Source: Bryobacterales bacterium (lineage in GTDB: Bacteria; Acidobacteriota; Terriglobia; Bryobacterales; Bryobacteraceae). From it: a stretch of 64,000 bases of DNA. Both the position numbers and the translations under genes were made by a program. Positions 18,563-28,122 of the stretch are shown in pieces. A model generated the notes under the pieces. That model was not told where the DNA came from. It saw only the letters and a list, made by a program, of their open reading frames with translations, and made no database searches. The DNA is taken from positions 1 through 64,000 of the forward strand of contig JADLDI010000059.1 of NCBI GenBank assembly GCA_020846745.1. Direction: 5' to 3'. Position 1 is the first letter of the stretch. Every line of letters begins with the position of its first letter.

Positions 18563-19873
18563 ATGCACATTCTGTTCCTCGCCGATAACTTTCCTCCTGA
18601 AAAGAATGCCCAGGCTTCTCGCGTCTACGAACGCGCTTGCTATTGGGTGCGCTGGGGGCATCAGGTTACCGTCATTACCTGTGCTCCTAACTTCCCTGAA
18701 GGCAAGGTCTACCCGGGGTACACCAATCGCTGGTTTCAGATTGAAGAGATTTCCGGCATCCGCGTTGTTCGCGTCAAGACCTACATCGCACCCAATGCTG
18801 GTCAGTACCGCCGCATCCTCGACTTCCTATCCTTTATGATCACCGCGTTCGTTGCCGGACTCTTTCAGCCCGCGCCCGACGTCATCGCCGCTACCTCCCC
18901 GCAGTTCTTTGCAGCCGTTGCCGGTTGGGCCCTCTCAAAACTGCGCCGCCGGCACTTCGTTTTCGAACTTTCCGACCTTTGGCCCGAGTCCATCGTCGCC
19001 GTTGGCGCCATGCGCCAGTCTCTTGCCCTGAAACTGCTCGAGCGCTTCGAGTTGGTTCTCTACCGCCAATCCAGCGCTATCATCGCGCTCACTCCGTCGT
19101 TCCGCGACAATCTCATTCGTCGCGGCATTGAGCCCTCCAAGATTAACGTTGTAACCAACGGTGTCGAACTCAGCCGCTTTTGCCCGCGCCGCCGCGACCA
19201 CTCCTTGGCTAAGAGCCTTCGGCTTACGCCTAACCACTTCGTTGTTGGCTACATCGGCACCCTCGGCATGGCGCATAACCTCGAAAATGTTCTTGCTGCC
19301 GCTGCCTCCCTCCGTTACGAATCTGTTCGCTTCCTCTTTGTCGGTCCAGGCGCTGAGCGCGACAAGCTCATTTCGCACGCTCAACGTCTGGACCTCGATA
19401 ACGTGATCTTCGTGCCGCCCCAGCCCAAAGACTGCATGCCGAATTATTGGAGTGTTTGTGATGTCGCTCTGGTCCATCTCAAAGACACACCGCTGTTCGA
19501 AACGGTGATCCCCTCTAAAATCTTCGAGGCGATGGGTATGGGTAAGCCCATCCTTCTCGTTGCCCCCGAAGGGGAAGCCAGCCGCATCGTCCTCTCCGAA
19601 CAAGCCGGTGTTCACGTTCCTCCTGCCAATCCTGTTGCTCTCGCATCGGCTATTCGGAACTTCGCTAGTTCGTCAAGTGTTACTGCCTCTCTGGCTGCCA
19701 ACAGCCTTGCCGCCGCGCCTCGCTGGTCCCGCGAACGCCAAGCGCGCGACATGCTGGCTGCCATCTCCTCCCTTGTCCCACTCTCAACGCGAGGTTTCAT
19801 TCCGGTCGCCAACCGAACGTCAGCTAGTCATGACTCCACAGCCAACGTTCGGAAATCCGAACTAGTGTCCTGA
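18563..19873 (+). CDS. Family 4 glycosyltransferase (WbuB-like)
   Basis: A 436-residue protein. The start MHILFLADNFPPEKNAQASR and the ACYWVRWGHQVTVIT segment match WbuB-type GT4 enzymes that work on N-acetylated amino sugars. The C-terminal domain has VVGYIGTLGMAHNLENVLAA, FLFVGPGAERDKL and VIPSKIFEAMGMGKPILLVA, the donor-binding region. The C-terminus has about 40 extra polar residues. Its neighbours (heparinase, WecA-like transferase) fit assembly of an amino-sugar-containing repeat unit on undecaprenyl phosphate. Confidence 0.88.
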   Translation: MHILFLADNFPPEKNAQASRVYERACYWVRWGHQVTVITCAPNFPEGKVYPGYTNRWFQIEEISGIRVVRVKTYIAPNAGQYRRILDFLSFMITAFVAGLFQPAPDVIAATSPQFFAAVAGWALSKLRRRHFVFELSDLWPESIVAVGAMRQSLALKLLERFELVLYRQSSAIIALTPSFRDNLIRRGIEPSKINVVTNGVELSRFCPRRRDHSLAKSLRLTPNHFVVGYIGTLGMAHNLENVLAAAASLRYESVRFLFVGPGAERDKLISHAQRLDLDNVIFVPPQPKDCMPNYWSVCDVALVHLKDTPLFETVIPSKIFEAMGMGKPILLVAPEGEASRIVLSEQAGVHVPPANPVALASAIRNFASSSSVTASLAANSLAAAPRWSRERQARDMLAAISSLVPLSTRGFIPVANRTSASHDSTANVRKSELVS

Positions 19874-19981
19874 TAAGCGACAGGGCTCCCCTACTTCTAC
19901 TGCTGGATTCTTCCTTCTGACTCCCGATTCCCTTCTCCCGTCGAGCTCAAGTGAATTCACTCTGCGGAGAATTCACTCCGG

Positions 19982-21400
19982 ATGTACTCACTAACCATCC
20001 TCGCCATTAGCTCTTTCATACTAGCCTTACTCTTTACGCCACTGGTCCGCAATATGGCCAGGCGGTTCCGGCTTGTCGATCAACCGGACTTTGGTCGGAA
20101 GGTCCACGCCACTCCCATCCCCCGCATTGGCGGCGTGGCTATCGCTATCTCTTACGTTCTCTCCTGCTCCCTCCTACTCATCCTCAATACTGCCGGTGCC
20201 GGTATCTTCCGCGATGAGTTACCTCGCGTCTTAGCCTTACTTCCTGCCGCCATTGTTATCTTTGCTACTGGTTTATGGGACGACCTGCGCTCGCTTCATC
20301 CTTGGCAGAAGATACTCGGTCAGTTAGTCGCCGCATTCCTCGCGTTCCACGCCGGCGTACAGATTCACTTCCCCTACACTTCCGATTGGTGGAACTTCCC
20401 CGTTACCGTCCTGTGGCTGCTGCTGTGCACCAATGCTGTCAATCTCATTGACGGTGTCGACGGACTCGCCGCCGGTGTCGGTCTCTTTGCTGCCTCCACT
20501 TCTCTCTTCGCCGGCCTGCTTACCGGCAATGCGGCCCTCGCCATGGTCACCGTCCCCCTCGCCGGCGCTCTCCTCGGCTTTCTACGCTTCAACTTCAACC
20601 CCGCCACCATCTTCCTCGGCGACTCCGGCTCTCTCCTGATCGGTTTCCTTCTCGGCTGTTTTGGCGTCTTCTGGTCGCAGAAGTCCGCCACCATTCTCGG
20701 GATGACCGCGCCTTTGATGGCCCTTTCCATCCCCCTGCTCGATACCCTTCTCGCCATCGCCCGCCGCTTCCTTCGCCAGCAGCCCATCTTCACCGCCGAC
20801 CGCGGCCACATCCACCACCGCCTCCTTGATCGCGGACTTACACCCCGCAAAGTCGCCCTGGTTCTCTATGGCTGCTGTGCTCTTGGAGCCATGGCGTCGC
20901 TTGCCACCTTGCATGACTCTCTATCAGGCCTGGCCATCATTGTTTTTTGTGTGATGACGTGGATCGGGGTTCAACACCTCGGTTACGTTGAGTTCGGCAC
21001 CGCCCGCCGCATGTTCCTCGAAGGAGCCTTCCGCCGCGCCCTCAACTCCCAAATCGCCCTCAAGACATTCGAGGATCAGCTCCACCAAGCCGTCTCCCTC
21101 GAAGAATCCTGGGCCCTCATCCACTCCGCCGCACGCGACTTCGGGTTCCAGCACGTCTCCCTCCGGATGAACGGTCATCTGTTCTCTTATTCCGATACCG
21201 TCGACCAGCTCAACCACTGGCACATCCGCATTCCCATTTCCGGCCGCGACTTCGTCGAACTCTCCCGCCCCTTTGGACCCAAGTGTCACGACAGTCTCAT
21301 CTCCCCCTTCGCCGACGCCATCCGTTACACCCTAGGAGCCAAGTTCCCCACCCAACAACCCGAACCAGCCCAAGCCCTGGCCGCCCAAACCGGCGACTGA
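19982..21400 (+). CDS. WecA/MraY-family undecaprenyl-phosphate sugar-1-phosphate transferase with C-terminal extension
   Basis: A 472-residue membrane protein. Family motifs appear in order: LWDDLRSLHPWQK (Asp-Asp), NAVNLIDGVDGLAAG, NPATIFLGDSGSLLIGFLLG and DRGHIHHRLLDRG. It starts glycan assembly by moving a HexNAc-1-phosphate from UDP-sugar to undecaprenyl phosphate in the inner membrane. WecA enzymes are usually about 350 residues. Here about 120 soluble residues follow the last membrane segment (from about 340), and they look regulatory but match no family I recognise. The sequence GCGGAG-AATTCACTC precedes the ATG, and a near copy precedes the small gene at 21851. Confidence 0.88.
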   Translation: MYSLTILAISSFILALLFTPLVRNMARRFRLVDQPDFGRKVHATPIPRIGGVAIAISYVLSCSLLLILNTAGAGIFRDELPRVLALLPAAIVIFATGLWDDLRSLHPWQKILGQLVAAFLAFHAGVQIHFPYTSDWWNFPVTVLWLLLCTNAVNLIDGVDGLAAGVGLFAASTSLFAGLLTGNAALAMVTVPLAGALLGFLRFNFNPATIFLGDSGSLLIGFLLGCFGVFWSQKSATILGMTAPLMALSIPLLDTLLAIARRFLRQQPIFTADRGHIHHRLLDRGLTPRKVALVLYGCCALGAMASLATLHDSLSGLAIIVFCVMTWIGVQHLGYVEFGTARRMFLEGAFRRALNSQIALKTFEDQLHQAVSLEESWALIHSAARDFGFQHVSLRMNGHLFSYSDTVDQLNHWHIRIPISGRDFVELSRPFGPKCHDSLISPFADAIRYTLGAKFPTQQPEPAQALAAQTGD

Positions 21401-21404
21401 TCCC

Positions 21405-21681
<277 letters not shown>

Positions 21682-21850
21682 CCCCACTTCTCCTCCCCAC
21701 TTTTTTCCATTCACAACAAATTGAAATTTATTTTTGGCTTATTTTCTTGAGTTTGCAAAAACCAACAAGTCGGTTTTCAGATTCGATACTCCACAATAGT
21801 GTCCGGCTGGGCAACTCTCGCCCGGACCCAACTATGCGGAGGATTCACTC

Positions 21851-21988
21851 GTGTCTATTACTGCTTCCAACCTGCTCTCATCTCTGGCCGTTTCTCTCGA
21901 GGAACTGGCAAATGCCATCTTCGCCAACGACGACGACCACTTCTGCCCTCCTCCCGCCGTCCTAGCCGGTCTCGCCCATGTCAGCTAA
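21851..21988 (+). CDS. Candidate small protein, 45 residues
   Basis: A GTG-initiated open frame preceded by GCGGAGG with a spacer of about seven bases. The product (MSITASNLLSSLAVSLEELA..., then NDDDHFCPPP...) has an amphipathic N-terminal half, an acidic Asp triplet, one Cys and a Pro-rich turn. No family is recognised. The leader GCGGAGGATTCACTC almost repeats the leader of the WecA-like gene (GCGGAGAATTCACTC). It lies alone between two heptamer repeat arrays in a 1 kb region without other genes. Good start signal and normal codon use support it, but length alone does not. Confidence 0.45.
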   Translation: MSITASNLLSSLAVSLEELANAIFANDDDHFCPPPAVLAGLAHVS

Positions 21989-22196
21989 GTCCCCCATCTT
22001 GGCGCAAACTCTAGTTTGCCGGGACGGCATTCCTGCCGTCCTCCAATCAGCCGCCCCGCGCACCACTTCCTGCCCCTCAACGAAAAAATACGGAAAACGA
22101 ACCCGAGAAGTTATTGAAAACAAACAACCGACAACTTTTCGCCATTTCTTTCCCCGACTCCTGTCTTCTCTTCCCTCCAGTCTCCGAAACAAAAAC

Positions 22197-22344
22197 TACA
22201 AAACGAACCCACCGACAAATAACTCGTTTGCAATCAAAAGGTTGCGAAGCTGCACTGACTTCTGACTCTGACTTCTGAGTCCTGACTTCCAAAATTACCA
22301 AACGAACCCACCGACCAATAACCGATTTGCAATCAATAGGTTGC
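22197..22344. repeat. Imperfect direct repeat, 49 bp, two copies 99 bp apart
   Basis: Copies at 22197-22245 and 22296-22344 differ at about six positions. Each contains AACGAACCCACCGAC and TTTGCAATCAA followed by GGTTGC. The segment between them is AT-richer than the surroundings. It lies between the small gene candidate and the second heptamer array. No coding role is apparent. The rest of 21989-22196 shows nothing recognisable. Confidence 0.85.
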
Positions 22345-22358
22345 AGGACCGTAATCCC

Positions 22359-22446
<88 letters not shown>

Positions 22447-22453
22447 TCCCCCC

Positions 22454-23557
22454 ATGCGCTTCCTCCTCCCCGCCGCCCTCGCCGTCGGAGCCTACTGGTC
22501 CCTCACTCACCCGCCGCTAACCGCCCTCTCGCCAGAAGACGCCCTGCGCTCCGCCCCCTCTCACGCCCACTACTGGGCCGGCCTGGCGGAGGCTTACGCC
22601 TCCCGTCACGACATCCCCAAAGCCCGGCTCGCCTTCGACCACGCTCTCCGCCGCTCCCTCGACGTCCCCCAGATTTACCTGCGCTACGCCAACTTCCTCT
22701 TCTCGCAGAATGAGCCCGAAGCGGCCCTCGTACCTGCCGCCCGAGTCCTCCGCCGCATCCCCGACTACGACGACATCCTCTTCTCCTACTTCGACCGGTT
22801 CGAGGTCCCCCCAGCCCGCGTCCTCTCCCACATCGGCCGGCACAAGCGGTCCTCGCAAGGCTACTTCACCTACCTGCTCGCCGCCAACCTGCCCACGGAC
22901 GCGCGCCTGGTCTGGGACCACCTCACCGCCTCCCACTTCGCCTCCGACCAGCTCGCTTCCACGTACGTCGATACCCTTCTGAGAACCAAGGACTACCAGA
23001 CCGCCACCGCCATCTGGTCCAACTGGCTCGGCAGTGCCCGCCGCGCCGACTACCCCACCCCGAACATCCTCTTCAACGGCTCCTTCGACCAACCCTTCAC
23101 CGGCTGCGCCCTCGACTGGCGGGTTACCCCCCTCGCCTCCGTGCAGGTTACCCGCGACTCGACCCACACCCATCACGGATCAGCCTCCCTGCGCCTGACC
23201 TTCCCCGGTACCGAGAACCTGTCCTACGCTCACGTCACACAGGCAGTACCAGTATCTCCCGGCCTGTATTCCCTAACTGCCTGGGTCCGTTCCGAGGGCC
23301 TGACTACTGACGAAGGCCCTAGACTGGAAGTCATCGATGCCGCAAACCCTTCCAGGCTGTCTGTCGCTTCACCTCCAATCACCGGGACCCGAACATGGTC
23401 GCCGTTAACCCTCAACCTCTCGATCCCCTCCGCAACCCGTCTCATTCAGGCACGAATCGTCCGCTATCCGTCCGTCAGATTCGACAGCAAGATTGCTGGT
23501 ACTTTGTGGATTGATCGCCTTGTCCTACACCGTCTCGGTACTAGGTCCGGAATGTAG
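22454..23557 (+). CDS. Exported TPR-like protein with C-terminal jelly-roll (CBM-like) domain
   Basis: A 367-residue protein. A hydrophobic start ([18 protein letters not shown]) suggests a membrane anchor or signal. Residues 30-200 show degenerate tetratricopeptide-like helices ([39 protein letters not shown]). Residues 205-360 look like a carbohydrate-binding beta-sandwich ([12 protein letters not shown] at its start, [22 protein letters not shown]). The context, within a PEP-CTERM and exopolysaccharide block, suggests a periplasmic or outer-membrane role in glycan assembly or export. No exact family was recognised. Confidence 0.7.
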   Translation: MRFLLPAALAVGAYWSLTHPPLTALSPEDALRSAPSHAHYWAGLAEAYASRHDIPKARLAFDHALRRSLDVPQIYLRYANFLFSQNEPEAALVPAARVLRRIPDYDDILFSYFDRFEVPPARVLSHIGRHKRSSQGYFTYLLAANLPTDARLVWDHLTASHFASDQLASTYVDTLLRTKDYQTATAIWSNWLGSARRADYPTPNILFNGSFDQPFTGCALDWRVTPLASVQVTRDSTHTHHGSASLRLTFPGTENLSYAHVTQAVPVSPGLYSLTAWVRSEGLTTDEGPRLEVIDAANPSRLSVASPPITGTRTWSPLTLNLSIPSATRLIQARIVRYPSVRFDSKIAGTLWIDRLVLHRLGTRSGM

Positions 23558-23644
23558 GCTATGTCATACAAGAAAATGGACTTACCAGGCTGTATGGGAT
23601 TGCTTTACGGACCTATTGCTCCTAGAATCTTATCGAGGTGGACG

Positions 23645-24124
23645 ATGTCGCTTCCTTTGCGCGCTGCTGCTGCAACTCTGGCACTAGCCTTCGGGTTATC
23701 CGCCGCTTCCTCTGTCGGACAAATCACAAGTTCTGAGTCGTTCTACCTCCGCGGGAAACTCGTGCAAGTCGCCGGCGTCCCATCCTGGAGTGCATTACCT
23801 GGAGATGAGATAACCGCGGGTGACTCCTCTTTGATGGTCACCTTCACTGACGGATCGCAGGCCACCATTGCGACGCGGAGCAAAGCTCGGATTGAGCAGT
23901 CGGCACGAGGTCAGATCCTATTCCGGTTACTGGCTGGCGATATGACGGTCCGCGCCACCGCCACATCCACAACAGCTTTCTACAACGGGACCTCGTCTCT
24001 CCGAGTGCGGCCTTCGGAGGAAGTCACCGTAACGTTCGGTAATTCCAGTTCTGCACAGTCAGCCGTTAGGCGGGTTCCGCCGCCCCCCCCGCCGTCCGTT
24101 CCAAAACCAACTAGCACACGATAA
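23645..24124 (+). CDS. FecR-domain exported protein
   Basis: About 159 residues after a signal peptide (LRAAAATLALAFGLSAASSVG). The middle matches the FecR domain: WSALPGDEITAGDSSLMVTF, then DGSQATIATRSKARI, then GQILFRLLAGDMTVRA. The C-terminus is a proline tract and a short charged tail. The frame is open to 23561, but ATG 23645 has GAGG six bases upstream and puts the signal peptide at the start. FecR-domain proteins without a sigma-factor partner are common beside PEP-CTERM genes; no sigma factor is seen here. It may sense or bind a surface polymer. Confidence 0.75.
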   Translation: MSLPLRAAAATLALAFGLSAASSVGQITSSESFYLRGKLVQVAGVPSWSALPGDEITAGDSSLMVTFTDGSQATIATRSKARIEQSARGQILFRLLAGDMTVRATATSTTAFYNGTSSLRVRPSEEVTVTFGNSSSAQSAVRRVPPPPPPSVPKPTSTR

Positions 24125-24148
24125 ATACTTACCCCTCGGAGGAACTTA

Positions 24149-24907
24149 ATGATGAAGCTTCAAAGCTTTTTGAGGATCGCTGTATCTGCACTGACCCTTG
24201 CCTCGCTTGCGTCCGCCGGTCCAATCTTCCAGCGCGCCATGCCCACGGGTCCGAATGTCAACGCCGCCGGCCCAAACCGCTCAAACATCAAGTGGGAGCC
24301 GTCTTCTGGCGGCGCGACCTTTCTCGGGGATGACTTCTTCCTGAACGACGACTTCCTTGTCACCAGCCTGTCCGTCTGGATGGTTGCCAATGAAACCTCG
24401 ACCACCAACCCCAATCAGGAAATGAAGGATCTTAGCCTCTATATAGGCCAGGATCAGTCACCGGATCCTTCCTCTGTCTCATTCGTCTCCAATACTTACT
24501 CCTTTTCCCCGGGCCCGTTTTTGTACTTCAATGACGTTCGCGGCATCAACCAGCCAATCTTCAAGATCACGTTCGATAACTTAGCCTACCCCGTGTTGGG
24601 CAACTCGCTTTACAACTTCGGTATCTTGGGCACTCCCATCAGCCCAACCGCCGGATTCGATTTGTCCCTGGCCGGTTCCAACGCCGCCCTGAGCGTCTCG
24701 CAGCAGGACGGGCCGGATGGATTCTTCTTAGTCTTCGACACGTCCAATGGCGACTTTCTCGGCGGCTACAACTCCTTAACTGATGCGCTGTGGGACAAGG
24801 AGTCCGACATCAACGTCGAGATTTCCGGTGTGCCTGAGCCCTCGACCTTCGCGCTGCTTCTATTGGGTGCTGGTTCACTACTAATCGTTCGCAGGCGCCA
24901 ACGCTAA
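24149..24907 (+). CDS. PEP-CTERM sorting-signal protein
   Basis: A 252-residue exported protein. A signal peptide (SFLRIAVSALTLASLASAG) is followed by a polar beta-rich body. The C-terminus has the sorting signal VPEPSTFALLLLGAGSLLIV followed by an Arg cluster. Exosortase enzymes recognise this tripartite signal. No exosortase is in this window, but the sugar transferase at 26625 belongs to the associated type. The leader contains GGAGGA close to ATG ATG (24149/24152). A terminator follows at 24935, so this gene ends the block. Confidence 0.85.
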   Translation: MMKLQSFLRIAVSALTLASLASAGPIFQRAMPTGPNVNAAGPNRSNIKWEPSSGGATFLGDDFFLNDDFLVTSLSVWMVANETSTTNPNQEMKDLSLYIGQDQSPDPSSVSFVSNTYSFSPGPFLYFNDVRGINQPIFKITFDNLAYPVLGNSLYNFGILGTPISPTAGFDLSLAGSNAALSVSQQDGPDGFFLVFDTSNGDFLGGYNSLTDALWDKESDINVEISGVPEPSTFALLLLGAGSLLIVRRRQR

Positions 24908-24934
24908 TCGACATCTAAATATCGACTCGATACC

Positions 24935-24976
24935 GGGCCGGCAGGGGTTATCCTTGCTGGCCCCTTTTTCTTTTTG
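24935..24976 (+). terminator. Rho-independent terminator
   Basis: A GC-rich hairpin (GGGCCGGCA... pairing with ...TGCTGGCCC, loop around GGTTATCC) is followed directly by TTTTTCTTTTT. It lies 28 bases after the PEP-CTERM stop codon and just before the next gene's start, so transcription of 24982 must come from read-through or from a promoter inside this short interval. Confidence 0.85.
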
Positions 24977-24981
24977 CATTG

Positions 24982-26325
24982 ATGACTTACTTCATCCTCA
25001 CCTGCTTGTCGGCCGCTCTGGCCTACGCCGTGTTCAACGCAGGTGGAACCCTCCACGAGTCCTGGAACACGTGCCTTGTACTGATCGGATTGACGGGAAC
25101 AATCTATTTCCTGAATCCCAAGTACAGGCGAGTTCCGCTCGACCGCATTACAAGCATTCTACTCGTGCTGGTCGTGCTACTATCGGCCGCGCAGGTTGTT
25201 CCCATCCCTGTGGCCTGGATTCGCTTCCTCTCTCCCCTGCGTTATGAGGACCTTCAGGCGCTCCGGCAATTTGGGTGGCTCCCGAACCTTGCTCCAATCT
25301 CCTCGGCGCCCCAGGAAACAGTCCAGTATCTGCTCACTCTAGGCGGCGCCTTGACGACCTTTCTACTTGTCCGCTCGATCACCCTCAGTCTGGACCGGAG
25401 CGCCTGGGTAATAACCTGGCCGTTGCTGGCGATCGGGACGATTGAAGGAATTCTCGGGATTATGCAGGCCTATATGGATGGAGGCGAAGGGCTCGCCCGG
25501 GGAACGTATGCCAATCGCGACCATTACGCCGCCCTGTTGGAGATTGTTTTCCCATTCGCGCTGCTCTATCCATTCGCGATAGTCCGCAGTGCGAAGGCGC
25601 GTTACACATTCCCCGCCGCGGTCGCACTCAAGGCCTGCGTTCCGCTCGTTGTCGCCGGTATATTGATTACAGCCATTATTCACTCGCTTTCGCGTGGAGG
25701 ATTCCTCTCAACCCTCGGCAGCCTGCTTGTCTGCGGGATGATTGCAATCGGCCTCCGCGATGGCCCCGTTAAACAACCCCGGCCCGCCTTTTGGAGACTG
25801 ATTCCTGCCGCGCTAGCTCTGCTCATCTTAATCCTGGCCTTCATTTACCTGCCACCGGACTCGCTTATCTCACGATTCTCGGAGTTCGCGCAAACAGACG
25901 ACATCTCCGCCGACACCAGGGCACAAATCTGGCGCGACACGGCCGCAATGATCAAACCCTACATGTGGACCGGCGCCGGATGGGGCGCTTACCAGTACAC
26001 GTTTTTGCGCTTCAAAACAGTAGCACCCATGAATACGGTTGATTATGCCCACAACGACTATCTTCAGGTTTTGGTGGAAGCCGGTCCCCTCGTTTTCACC
26101 TTGCAGCTCATGTTTTTGCTTCGTATGCTCTGGCTCGCGCTTCGACGTCCTCACGACAACTCGACTGAGCCACTCACGCTTTCAATCGCATGCGCCGGAG
26201 CGTGCGCGTCGATTCTGCTTCACTCCGTTGTCGATTTCAGTCTGTACGTCCCTGCAAATCTGCTGATCTTCGCTTGGGTCGTAGGCATCACCAGCGCACT
26301 GGCCAACAACCCTGTCCGGGAATGA
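24982..26325 (+). CDS. O-antigen ligase / Wzy-family membrane protein
   Basis: A 447-residue polytopic protein with about ten membrane segments. The large periplasmic loop before the last helices carries TWAGWGAYQYTF-like and DYAHNDYLQVLVEAGPLVF segments, the latter being the hallmark of the Wzy_C (O-antigen ligase) domain. The region GTYANRDHYAALLEIVFPF is also typical. It either ligates or polymerises undecaprenyl-linked glycan in the periplasm. It is the second member of this superfamily in the locus, with the other at 7340. ATG 24982 is preferred over the adjacent TTG 24979. Confidence 0.85.
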   Translation: MTYFILTCLSAALAYAVFNAGGTLHESWNTCLVLIGLTGTIYFLNPKYRRVPLDRITSILLVLVVLLSAAQVVPIPVAWIRFLSPLRYEDLQALRQFGWLPNLAPISSAPQETVQYLLTLGGALTTFLLVRSITLSLDRSAWVITWPLLAIGTIEGILGIMQAYMDGGEGLARGTYANRDHYAALLEIVFPFALLYPFAIVRSAKARYTFPAAVALKACVPLVVAGILITAIIHSLSRGGFLSTLGSLLVCGMIAIGLRDGPVKQPRPAFWRLIPAALALLILILAFIYLPPDSLISRFSEFAQTDDISADTRAQIWRDTAAMIKPYMWTGAGWGAYQYTFLRFKTVAPMNTVDYAHNDYLQVLVEAGPLVFTLQLMFLLRMLWLALRRPHDNSTEPLTLSIACAGACASILLHSVVDFSLYVPANLLIFAWVVGITSALANNPVRE

Positions 26326-26502
26326 CTGACCCAACTCAAGAGGCGATAGGATTTTCGATTTGGCGATGCCCAAGTCTCACCTGTGCGAACGTGGCATTTT
26401 TCGGGTGACCTGTGGAACGGAGGCGAGCAACATTGTGATGTGCACCGGCCCCCACAGCGGGGTAAACGCTAATGTCTCAAGGCCGACAAGTTCTTGGAGT
26501 CT
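26326..26502. other. Intergenic region, nothing recognised
   Basis: This is 177 bases between a + strand membrane-protein gene and a minus-strand tRNA gene. No RNA structure, repeat or small gene with a convincing start was found. Confidence 0.4.
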
Positions 26503-26577
26503 TGGAGCGGGAGACGAGAATCGAACTCGCAACCAACAGCTTGGAAGGCTGTGACTCTACCATTGAGTTACTCCCGC
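26503..26577 (-). tRNA. tRNA-Gly (anticodon TCC)
   Basis: On the minus strand the sequence folds as a full cloverleaf. The acceptor stem is GCGGGAG/CTCCCGC with discriminator T, and CCA is encoded at 26503-26505. The anticodon arm is ACAGC-CTTCCAA-GCTGT, giving anticodon TCC. The T arm contains GGTTGCGAGTTCGATTC. The D arm has AACTCAATGGTAGAGT. Confidence 0.95.
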
Positions 26578-26599
26578 CCTTCCAGGAACGCTCTCTGCT

Positions 26600-26605
26600 A
26601 TTGTA
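26600..26605 (-). promoter_or_regulatory. Extended -10 element of the tRNA-Gly promoter
   Basis: Read on the minus strand, TGCTACAAT gives an extended -10 hexamer TACAAT. It lies 22 bases upstream of the tRNA 5' end, which fits a short precursor leader. A good -35 hexamer was not seen. Confidence 0.55.
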
Positions 26606-26624
26606 GCAACACCCCGCCGCTCTG

Positions 26625-28004
26625 CTACTGCGCCCCGCGGCTTAACAGCATCACCTTCACCGTGTTGAAGATCGTGTACAGATCGAGCATCGGCGACAAG
26701 TTCTTGATGTAGTACAGGTCGTACTCGAGCTTCGTGATCGTGTCCTGGATCGTGTCGCCATACTTGTGGTTAATCTGCGCCCACCCCGTCAATCCCGGCT
26801 TCACGAAGTGCCGCTGGCGATAGAACGGAATCTGCTGGCTCAGTGTCGCCACGAATTCCGGACGCTCCGGCCGCGGCCCCACCAGCGACATCTCGCCGCG
26901 CAGCACATTAAACAATTGCGGCAGTTCATCCAACCGCGACCGGCGCAAGAACTTTCCGAATCTCGTAATCCGCGGATCGTGGCGTTGCGCCCACACTGCT
27001 CCGCTCTTGGCCTCTGCATCTACGCGCATCGACCGGAACTTGTACAGCGTAAACACCTCTCCGTGACGCCCCACGCGCTTCTGGCTGTAGAATGCCGGTC
27101 CCTTCGAGGTCAACCGCACGAGCACCGCCACAATCAGCATAATCGGCAGCGCGACGATGACACCGATCAGCGCCAGTATGAACGAATATAGATTCTGCAC
27201 CGTCAGGATGAACGGCCGCGGACCCAGTTCGTTCGAGAAGATCAACTGCGACGGCCGCAACTCGGGGATGCAAACCCGTTGGAACACGCGCTCAAACGTC
27301 GTTGCCGCTTCCTCCACGATTACGCCCGAGAAGTTCAGGTCCAGCAGGTCGTGCACCGGCATGCGTTGCCGCCGCTCCGTCAGCCCCACCACCACACGAT
27401 CGGGCCGAATCCGCTGCACTCCGGCGTGAAACTCGGCGAGCGGCGCGACCACTTCCCCTTCCGTCAACGACTCCGTCTCAGCCGGATCGGCCACAAAGCC
27501 CACCACGCGCCACCCGAGTTCCGGCCGTTCCGCGATTCGCTGCGCAATGCGCCGCGACAAATCGCTCGCCCCTAGAAACAGCACCTTCTCGCCCGTGAAC
27601 GCCTGCATCACTAGCGATGCGTAAAACATCCGCCACACCGGCAGAATAAGGAGCAACCCCAGGCTGCCGAACATCATGATCCACCGGGGCAGTTGCAACG
27701 CCGGGGAAAAGTAGCTGATCAGTGCCTGGAACAGAAATCCAATGCCGATCACCATACACACCTGTTGCACCAAGGTAAACCGGCTTGTAACCCGCAAGTC
27801 CGAATAAAGGTCCTGAAAATAGAACCCCAGCACCAGGCTCGACACCAGCAGCCCGATTCGCAGGAATCCGTCTTCGTACAGGAACCATACCATCGGGTCG
27901 ATCGGCAGCAGAAAATACGCCGGAATGACGAACGCGCTGATCAGGATCGTCAGTTCGGAGATTAGCAGTGCCAGGACGGTCGGTGGTACTAGTCGATTAA
28001 GCAC
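26625..28004 (-). CDS. Sugar transferase, PEP-CTERM/exosortase-associated type (TIGR03013-like)
   Basis: A 459-residue polyisoprenyl-phosphate hexose-1-phosphate transferase. The N-terminal half has about four membrane segments and a nucleotide-binding-like domain (VLFLGASDLSRRIAQRIAER). A fifth membrane segment precedes the catalytic domain with KRVGRHGEVFTLYKFRSMRV, RLDELPQLFNVLRGEMSLVG and VKPGLTGWAQI. It starts chain assembly from undecaprenyl phosphate, in parallel with the WecA-like enzyme at 19982. The start is GTG at 28004, preceded by AGGTGAT. It is transcribed against the rest of the locus. Confidence 0.88.
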   Translation of the reverse strand: MLNRLVPPTVLALLISELTILISAFVIPAYFLLPIDPMVWFLYEDGFLRIGLLVSSLVLGFYFQDLYSDLRVTSRFTLVQQVCMVIGIGFLFQALISYFSPALQLPRWIMMFGSLGLLLILPVWRMFYASLVMQAFTGEKVLFLGASDLSRRIAQRIAERPELGWRVVGFVADPAETESLTEGEVVAPLAEFHAGVQRIRPDRVVVGLTERRQRMPVHDLLDLNFSGVIVEEAATTFERVFQRVCIPELRPSQLIFSNELGPRPFILTVQNLYSFILALIGVIVALPIMLIVAVLVRLTSKGPAFYSQKRVGRHGEVFTLYKFRSMRVDAEAKSGAVWAQRHDPRITRFGKFLRRSRLDELPQLFNVLRGEMSLVGPRPERPEFVATLSQQIPFYRQRHFVKPGLTGWAQINHKYGDTIQDTITKLEYDLYYIKNLSPMLDLYTIFNTVKVMLLSRGAQ

Positions 28005-28122
28005 ACATCACCTGCGATTAGGCCCACCGTTGCGGAAACACAAACCCTAGTATGCCAGAGGAGTGTGTCGCAGGGTTGATGCGCGAGTACTCCGTTGGTG
28101 TTAGTACAACCCCAAATGAGGG

